A stretch of DNA of 9,222 bases, from the NCBI RefSeq assembly GCF_000297095.1, contig NZ_AEEA01000044.1:902-10123 (forward strand), read 5' to 3'. Under the pieces are notes generated by a model, which saw nothing but the letters and a program-made list of their open reading frames with translations, made no database searches and had not been told where the DNA came from. Shown here one piece after another: positions 5,534 to 9,222 of the stretch. The stretch's first letter is position 1. Every line of letters begins with the position of its first letter. This DNA comes from Treponema primitia ZAS-1. Lineage in GTDB: Bacteria; Spirochaetota; Spirochaetia; Treponematales; Breznakiellaceae. The translations under genes were made by a program, and so were the position numbers.

Positions 5534-5589
5534 GTTACCTAACCGTTTAATTGTAAAACATTCCCCGGATAATCAAACAGCCATCAAAA

Positions 5590-6531
5590 TTATTTGTAAA
5601 ATTCTTCAGAGTAGGTGGTAATATTTTCTTTCGTAATCAATACTGTACCGGCATCAACTGCAGAAGGCACCTTATCGCCGCGTGCGGCCTTTACCGCAAG
5701 CTCACCGGCAATACGTCCTGCTTTGTAAAAATTCTGCGCCATTGTTCCCCAGATAACACCGTCCTGGATGTATTGCAGGGTATCTTCATTGTCGTCAATT
5801 GCAAGAATGGTGATTTTACCGACAGTGTCCATTTCTTTTGTCGCGATCCCCGCCGCGACACCGGCGATTGAGTCGAGGCACAGCACCGTATCAATTGTGG
5901 GATTTGCCCGGAATATATCTTTGAATTTCTGCACCGCGATTGCCGAGTCGGCCTGGTCTTCGTCATTCAGTACAATTTTTACATCGGGGTACTTTTCTGC
6001 ACATGCGGCAACAAACGCATCCCGTTGTTCAACCTGATTTGGGAAAGTCAATCCGGCCTGCATGATAAGCACATTTGCCTTTCCATTTTTCTGTTTGGCA
6101 ATATAATCCGCCGCAAGCTTTCCGTAGACGGCATTATCGGTTCCTACATATGCAGAACGGGTATTCTCGGGGGAATCCATATTGATATTGATAATCTTGA
6201 TCCCCTTGGCCCGTGCATCGGCGAGTGTAGGAGCGAAGGCTTCATATGCATAAGGGCATATAGCAATGGCAATTGGTTTTTCAATGATCGCGTCCTGAAT
6301 GGATTGGTTGTAACCGGCAACATCAATAACACTTCGTCCGGTAATTTTGAGCCGGAAACCGTATTCCTTTGCAGCCGCTCCAAGGCCATTGTCGGCAGCG
6401 GTAAATACCGTACTTCCGATGAGCGGGTTAACCCACACTACCAGCGGTTGTGTGTCCTTGGCACCCCCGGCAAAAATGTTGGCTGAGGCAAATACTGCCA
6501 GAACCACACCAAGAATAAATAATTTTTTCAT
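5590..6531 (-). CDS. Sugar ABC transporter periplasmic binding protein (RbsB-type)
   Basis: This 313-residue protein has a classical signal peptide (MKKLFILGVVLAVFASANIFA, cut near 21-22) with no lipobox Cys, so it is predicted to be free in the periplasm. The rest is a type I periplasmic-binding fold of the Peripla_BP_4/RbsB group: VVWVNPLIGSTVF (31-43), a first-lobe PYAYEAFAPTLADARAKGIKI (93-113), hinge-region YVGTDNAVYGKLAADYI (128-144), TVLCLDSIAGVAAGI (215-229) and ILAIDDNEDTLQYIQDG (242-258) near the ligand site. It delivers a monosaccharide or related ligand to the permease encoded upstream; the substrate cannot be read from sequence. The Shine-Dalgarno GAGGAG (6538-6543) lies six bases before the ATG. 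It is the last gene of its operon, 51 bases after the ATPase gene. Confidence 0.88.
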   Translation of the reverse strand: MKKLFILGVVLAVFASANIFAGGAKDTQPLVVWVNPLIGSTVFTAADNGLGAAAKEYGFRLKITGRSVIDVAGYNQSIQDAIIEKPIAIAICPYAYEAFAPTLADARAKGIKIININMDSPENTRSAYVGTDNAVYGKLAADYIAKQKNGKANVLIMQAGLTFPNQVEQRDAFVAACAEKYPDVKIVLNDEDQADSAIAVQKFKDIFRANPTIDTVLCLDSIAGVAAGIATKEMDTVGKITILAIDDNEDTLQYIQDGVIWGTMAQNFYKAGRIAGELAVKAARGDKVPSAVDAGTVLITKENITTYSEEFYK

Positions 6532-6564
6532 TTTTTGCTCCTCTGCTAAAATCTAAAATTGAAA

Positions 6565-6577
6565 CAGTCGACGACTG
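6565..6577. promoter_or_regulatory. Palindrome CAGTCGACGACTG in the ATPase to binding-protein gap
   Basis: Six-base arms CAGTCG and CGACTG flank a single A, in the 51-base gap before the binding-protein gene. It may be a regulator site or a short mRNA-processing or stabilising hairpin that lets the binding protein be made in excess. The 1-base loop makes a full hairpin strained, so a DNA site is equally plausible. Confidence 0.35.
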
Positions 6578-6582
6578 ATTTT

Positions 6583-8106
6583 TTATACACCGTATTCCTC
6601 AACGCAAGTGGCAGCACGCATAACCCTATCCTGGGTGAAGGCAGATCGAGGAATATTTCCGCGGATTTTACCACGGCCGATAACAATGAGTCTATCACAC
6701 ATTCCCAGAAGTTCCGGCAGCTCTGAAGATACCATAATGACGGCAAGTCCCTGCCGAACGAGTTCCGTAATAATATTGTAGATTTCTACTTTCGCACCAA
6801 CATCAATTCCCCTGGTCGGTTCATCAAGAATCAGTACTTTTACAGTTTTCATCAGCCATCGGGCAAGAACAATTTTCTGCTGGTTTCCTCCCGAGAGGCT
6901 TAAAATATTATCTTCAATGCCTGAAGCTTTTACTTTTAGTTTGTCGAAAAACAGGCTGGAAACATTTTTTTCTTTTTCCGAATTAAAAAAACCGAAGCGT
7001 GAAACCATGGAAAGACTTGCTAAAGTCATGTTTTCGCGCAGATTCATGGTTTCCACAATGCCGGAAGCTTTTCTATCTTCGGTAACAAGTCCTATACTGT
7101 TTCGTATTGCTTCCGATGGAGTGTTTACCGATAAAGGTTTACCGTTAAGATGGACTGTACCGGCAGTTTTTTCCAATGCGCCAAAGATTGCATTTACGGT
7201 TTCACTTCTGCCGGATCCAACGAGGCCATAGACGCCGAGTGTTTCACCCGAATTGACCGAAAAGGAAATGTCTTCAACAATGTTTTTGTTCAGAATAAAG
7301 GGATGCGGAACCGAGAACCCTTCAATACGAAGCACTTCTTCTCCGATGGATACTTCCTGCTTGGGATACATCTCATCAAGTTTGCGTCCAACCATATACT
7401 CAATAAGTGACTCTATTGTGTATTCCCTGCGGGGTTTATTTGATACGATCGTACTGTCCCGCATTACAACGATACGATCCGCAATCTGCATGACCTCTTC
7501 AAGGCGGTGAGAAATATAAACACAGGCAATGCCGTGCTGTTTCAATGATGTAATGATTTTAAGAAGATTTGACGTGTCATTCTCGGTGAGCGCCGAAGTC
7601 GGTTCGTCAAACAGTATGATTTTTGGTTGACAGGCTAAGGCTTTGGCTATTGAAAGGAGCTGTTGATGACTGGTACTTAAATTGCGGACCATTTCATCGG
7701 GCTCAAGCTCAAGCTGAACCATTTTAAGGTATTCTTTGGTAGATTCTTTTATGTTACCCCATTGAATAAATCCACCCTTGTTTTCCAGGTTGCCAAGAAA
7801 GATATTTTCCGCAACCGTTAGGTCAAGATGGAGACTTATTTCCTGATGTACAAATTCAATACCGAAATTTTTTGAGTCCTTAGCGCTGTGGAATTTTAAT
7901 TCGCGCCCGTCGGCGGAAATAGTACCTTCGTATGTTCCGGCAGTATATATACCGCCAAGAACATTCATGAGCGTTGATTTACCGGCGCCGTTCTCACCGA
8001 CCAGGGCAATAACTTCCCCGGGGAAAAGATCCAAATCTACATCTTTAACCGCTGTTACCGAACCAAAACTCTTTGTAATTCCTTCCATTCGCAGAAGATT
8101 TTCCAC
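6583..8106 (-). CDS. Sugar ABC transporter ATP-binding protein (RbsA/MglA-type, two NBDs)
   Basis: The 507-residue protein matches the usual RbsA/MglA length and tandem-domain plan, and energises sugar import at the inner membrane. NBD1 has Walker A GENGAGKST (37-45), the diverged signature LSTSHQQ (143-149), Walker B ILFDEPTSAL (164-173) and switch His H200. NBD2 has a Walker A lacking its Lys (GLVGSGRSE, 294-302), the canonical signature LSGGNQQ (404-410), Walker B LILDEPTRGID (425-435) and Ser in place of the switch His. A degenerate second site is normal for this subfamily. I chose the GTG at 8106, five bases after the permease stop; the ATG at 8088 would lose six residues and has no better ribosome site. 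The frame stays open to 8193 but that would overlap the permease gene by about 80 bases. Confidence 0.9.
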   Translation of the reverse strand: MENLLRMEGITKSFGSVTAVKDVDLDLFPGEVIALVGENGAGKSTLMNVLGGIYTAGTYEGTISADGRELKFHSAKDSKNFGIEFVHQEISLHLDLTVAENIFLGNLENKGGFIQWGNIKESTKEYLKMVQLELEPDEMVRNLSTSHQQLLSIAKALACQPKIILFDEPTSALTENDTSNLLKIITSLKQHGIACVYISHRLEEVMQIADRIVVMRDSTIVSNKPRREYTIESLIEYMVGRKLDEMYPKQEVSIGEEVLRIEGFSVPHPFILNKNIVEDISFSVNSGETLGVYGLVGSGRSETVNAIFGALEKTAGTVHLNGKPLSVNTPSEAIRNSIGLVTEDRKASGIVETMNLRENMTLASLSMVSRFGFFNSEKEKNVSSLFFDKLKVKASGIEDNILSLSGGNQQKIVLARWLMKTVKVLILDEPTRGIDVGAKVEIYNIITELVRQGLAVIMVSSELPELLGMCDRLIVIGRGKIRGNIPRSAFTQDRVMRAATCVEEYGV

Positions 8107-8111
8107 AGGCC

Positions 8112-9065
8112 TTATCCCTTTTTCTTTCTCCGCTGATACTGATCGAGTCCGACCGCAATGATGATGACCAGCCCGGTTACGAAACGCTGCCAATATGGTG
8201 AAACCCCTACAAGGTTCATTCCTGTCGCTATCACCGTGATAAGAAGAGAGCCGAGAACGGTTCCAAGAACAGTTGCGGAACCACCGGTCATGCTTGCTCC
8301 CCCGATGATCACCGCAGCGATGACGCTCATTTCCATGCCTTCGCCGACCGTAGGCTGTCCGGAACCGAACCGAGCCGCCGTTAATATACCTGAGAGCGCA
8401 GAAAGCGCTCCTGCGATTACATAAACGCCGGCGGTTACTACCGGGACATTGATTCCGGCATATTTTGCGGTTGTTTCATTGCCGCCGATAGCATAAATTT
8501 TTCTTCCAAAGACAGTACGGGTCAAAACGATATGCCAGATAATTGCAAGCACAAAAGCAACATAGACTATTAAGGGAATATGAAATAATTTTCCCTGGCC
8601 TATTTTTGAAAATGCTTCCGGAAGTGGATAGACCGGTTTTCCTTTTGTAATAACGAGTACAAGCCCACGGGCCATATACATACTGCCGAGGGTTGCTATC
8701 ATCGATGGAATGCGTAAAAAAACCACGGTCAGTGCATTAAAAAGCCCGATAAGCGCTCCGACACTTAAACCGATGAAAATTGATACCGGAATTGACCATC
8801 CCCGAAACAACAAGACGCTGGTTATGAGCCCGCAAAGTGCGAAAACTGCGCCAACCGAAAGATCGAGTCCCTTTGCAATAATCAGTAAAGTCATACCAAA
8901 GGCAATGATGGCGGTATATGATGTATTGCGAAATACTTCAATAATGTTGTCGAAGACAAAAAAAACAGGATTTATAAAATTAATTACAATTGATAAAAGA
9001 ATCAGTACCAAGAATATTCCAAGTTCTTTAGTCGCAACTAATCGCTTAAGCGATTTATTAAACAT
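8112..9065 (-). CDS. Sugar ABC transporter permease (RbsC-type)
   Basis: This 317-residue, strongly hydrophobic protein is a BPD_transp_2/RbsC-family permease with about eight to ten membrane segments. Family landmarks include LDLSVGAVFAL (67-77), PSMIATLGSMYMARGL (120-135), the cytoplasmic coupling loop GRKIYAIGGNETTAKYAGI (187-205), GGASMTGG (255-262) and NLVGVSPYWQRFVTGLVI (284-301). As a dimer it forms the channel that accepts sugar from the binding protein. It is the first gene of the operon. The Shine-Dalgarno AAGGAG (9075-9080) lies nine bases before the chosen ATG at 9065; an ATG at 9071 is out of frame with it. The basic C-terminus RRKKKG overlaps the ribosome-binding region of the ATPase gene. 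Confidence 0.9.
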   Translation of the reverse strand: MFNKSLKRLVATKELGIFLVLILLSIVINFINPVFFVFDNIIEVFRNTSYTAIIAFGMTLLIIAKGLDLSVGAVFALCGLITSVLLFRGWSIPVSIFIGLSVGALIGLFNALTVVFLRIPSMIATLGSMYMARGLVLVITKGKPVYPLPEAFSKIGQGKLFHIPLIVYVAFVLAIIWHIVLTRTVFGRKIYAIGGNETTAKYAGINVPVVTAGVYVIAGALSALSGILTAARFGSGQPTVGEGMEMSVIAAVIIGGASMTGGSATVLGTVLGSLLITVIATGMNLVGVSPYWQRFVTGLVIIIAVGLDQYQRRKKKG

Positions 9066-9109
9066 ATAAACATACTCCTTACCCTCTTCATAAACCTTGG
9101 TTGTTTTGA

Positions 9110-9138
9110 TGTATACTACAGGATGTACTGTTTGTCAA
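9110..9138 (-). promoter_or_regulatory. Near-consensus sigma70 promoter of the sugar ABC operon
   Basis: On the minus strand TTGACA (perfect -35, complement of 9133-9138) and TATACA (-10, complement of 9110-9115) are separated by exactly 17 bases. Transcription should start near 9103, leaving a leader of about 38 bases that contains AAGGAG. The spacer holds short inverted arms (ACAG/CTGT around TACATC; also TACA-GGA-TGTA on the plus strand), a possible operator inside the promoter. Confidence 0.75.
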
Positions 9139-9199
9139 GTACCGTCAGACCAGGTGGATTCACATACCGTAGTTCTGCGCACCGGCAGAAAAGAATATG

Positions 9200-9222
9200 C
9201 CCCCAAATTACGTTATCGGGGG
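9200..9222. repeat. CCCCC/GGGGG inverted arms at the window edge
   Basis: CCCCC (9200-9204) and GGGGG (9218-9222) flank a 13-base loop and may continue beyond the window. On the minus strand the arms are followed by CATATTCTTTT, so this could be the end of a terminator for the next gene upstream. No coding region is seen between 9139 and 9222. Confidence 0.25.

Larger units (their letters stand above)
5264..5589. other. Non-coding convergent intergenic region
   Basis: These 326 bases lie between the TPR gene (plus) and the binding-protein gene (minus) and contain no credible gene. About 190 bases belong to the large inverted repeat. The rest has two smaller hairpins (5464-5480 and 5495-5533), then an AT-rich stretch to the binding-protein stop. 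I see no tRNA and no T-tract terminator in either direction. Confidence 0.6.

Noticed and set aside
5259..5540. Integron attC site, as known in Treponema denticola
   Set aside because: The ends read CGTAA and TTACG and do not fit the RYYYAAC/GTTRRRY cores, the element is longer than usual attC sites, and no integrase or cassette array is visible.
5453..5540. tRNA gene
   Set aside because: No cloverleaf, acceptor stem or T-loop could be built; the visible pairing forms simple hairpins.
8107..8193. Longer ATPase start upstream of 8106
   Set aside because: It would overlap the permease gene by about 80 bases and add residues that are only the permease read in another frame.

Overview
The window looks like a spirochaete chromosome fragment, most likely Treponema or a close relative from an animal or termite gut. 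This rests on the gene content (RbsABC/MglB-type sugar uptake modules, an electron-bifurcating Nfn pair, a short secreted TPR protein) and on promoter style; no rRNA or marker gene fixes the taxonomy. Base composition is visibly mosaic. The sugar-transport genes at both ends are AT-richer, and the central block (about 1280-5260) is GC-rich.

Layout. (1) 1-1097, plus strand: the 3' part of a galactose/glucose-binding (MglB-like) protein gene. It carries the C-terminal half of one binding domain followed by only the N-terminal half of a second, and ends just before a strong intrinsic terminator (1116-1151). (2) 1277-2011, minus strand: a protein resembling the uracil-DNA glycosylase superfamily, with a short perfect palindrome (1418-1442) translated within it. 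(3) 2012-2164: a divergent promoter region with a probable leaderless extended -10 promoter for the minus gene, a sigma70-like promoter for the plus operon and two leader hairpins. (4) 2165-4562, plus strand: nfnA-nfnB, the two subunits of NADH-dependent ferredoxin:NADP+ oxidoreductase. A secreted TPR protein (4586-5263) follows 23 bases later. (5) 5264-5589: a non-coding stretch between converging genes, dominated by a roughly 194-base imperfect inverted repeat that starts inside the last codons of the TPR gene, then two smaller hairpins. (6) 9065 down to 5590, minus strand: a monosaccharide ABC importer operon in the order permease, ATPase, binding protein, driven by a near-consensus promoter at 9110-9138.

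How the genes work together: the ABC operon imports a sugar across the inner membrane, and the truncated MglB-like protein may be a relic or sensor of a related system. Nfn links NADH and reduced ferredoxin from fermentation to NADPH supply, as expected in an anaerobic fermenter or acetogen. The UDG-like and TPR genes have no evident metabolic link to these.

The most unusual signals are the large inverted repeat at 5259-5452, the GGTGACTGACAC repeat found both at the break of the MglB-like gene and inside the UDG-like coding region, and the half-domain architecture of the MglB-like protein. I found no CRISPR array, tRNA, rRNA, transposase or phage gene. I see no clearly new defence or mobile system.
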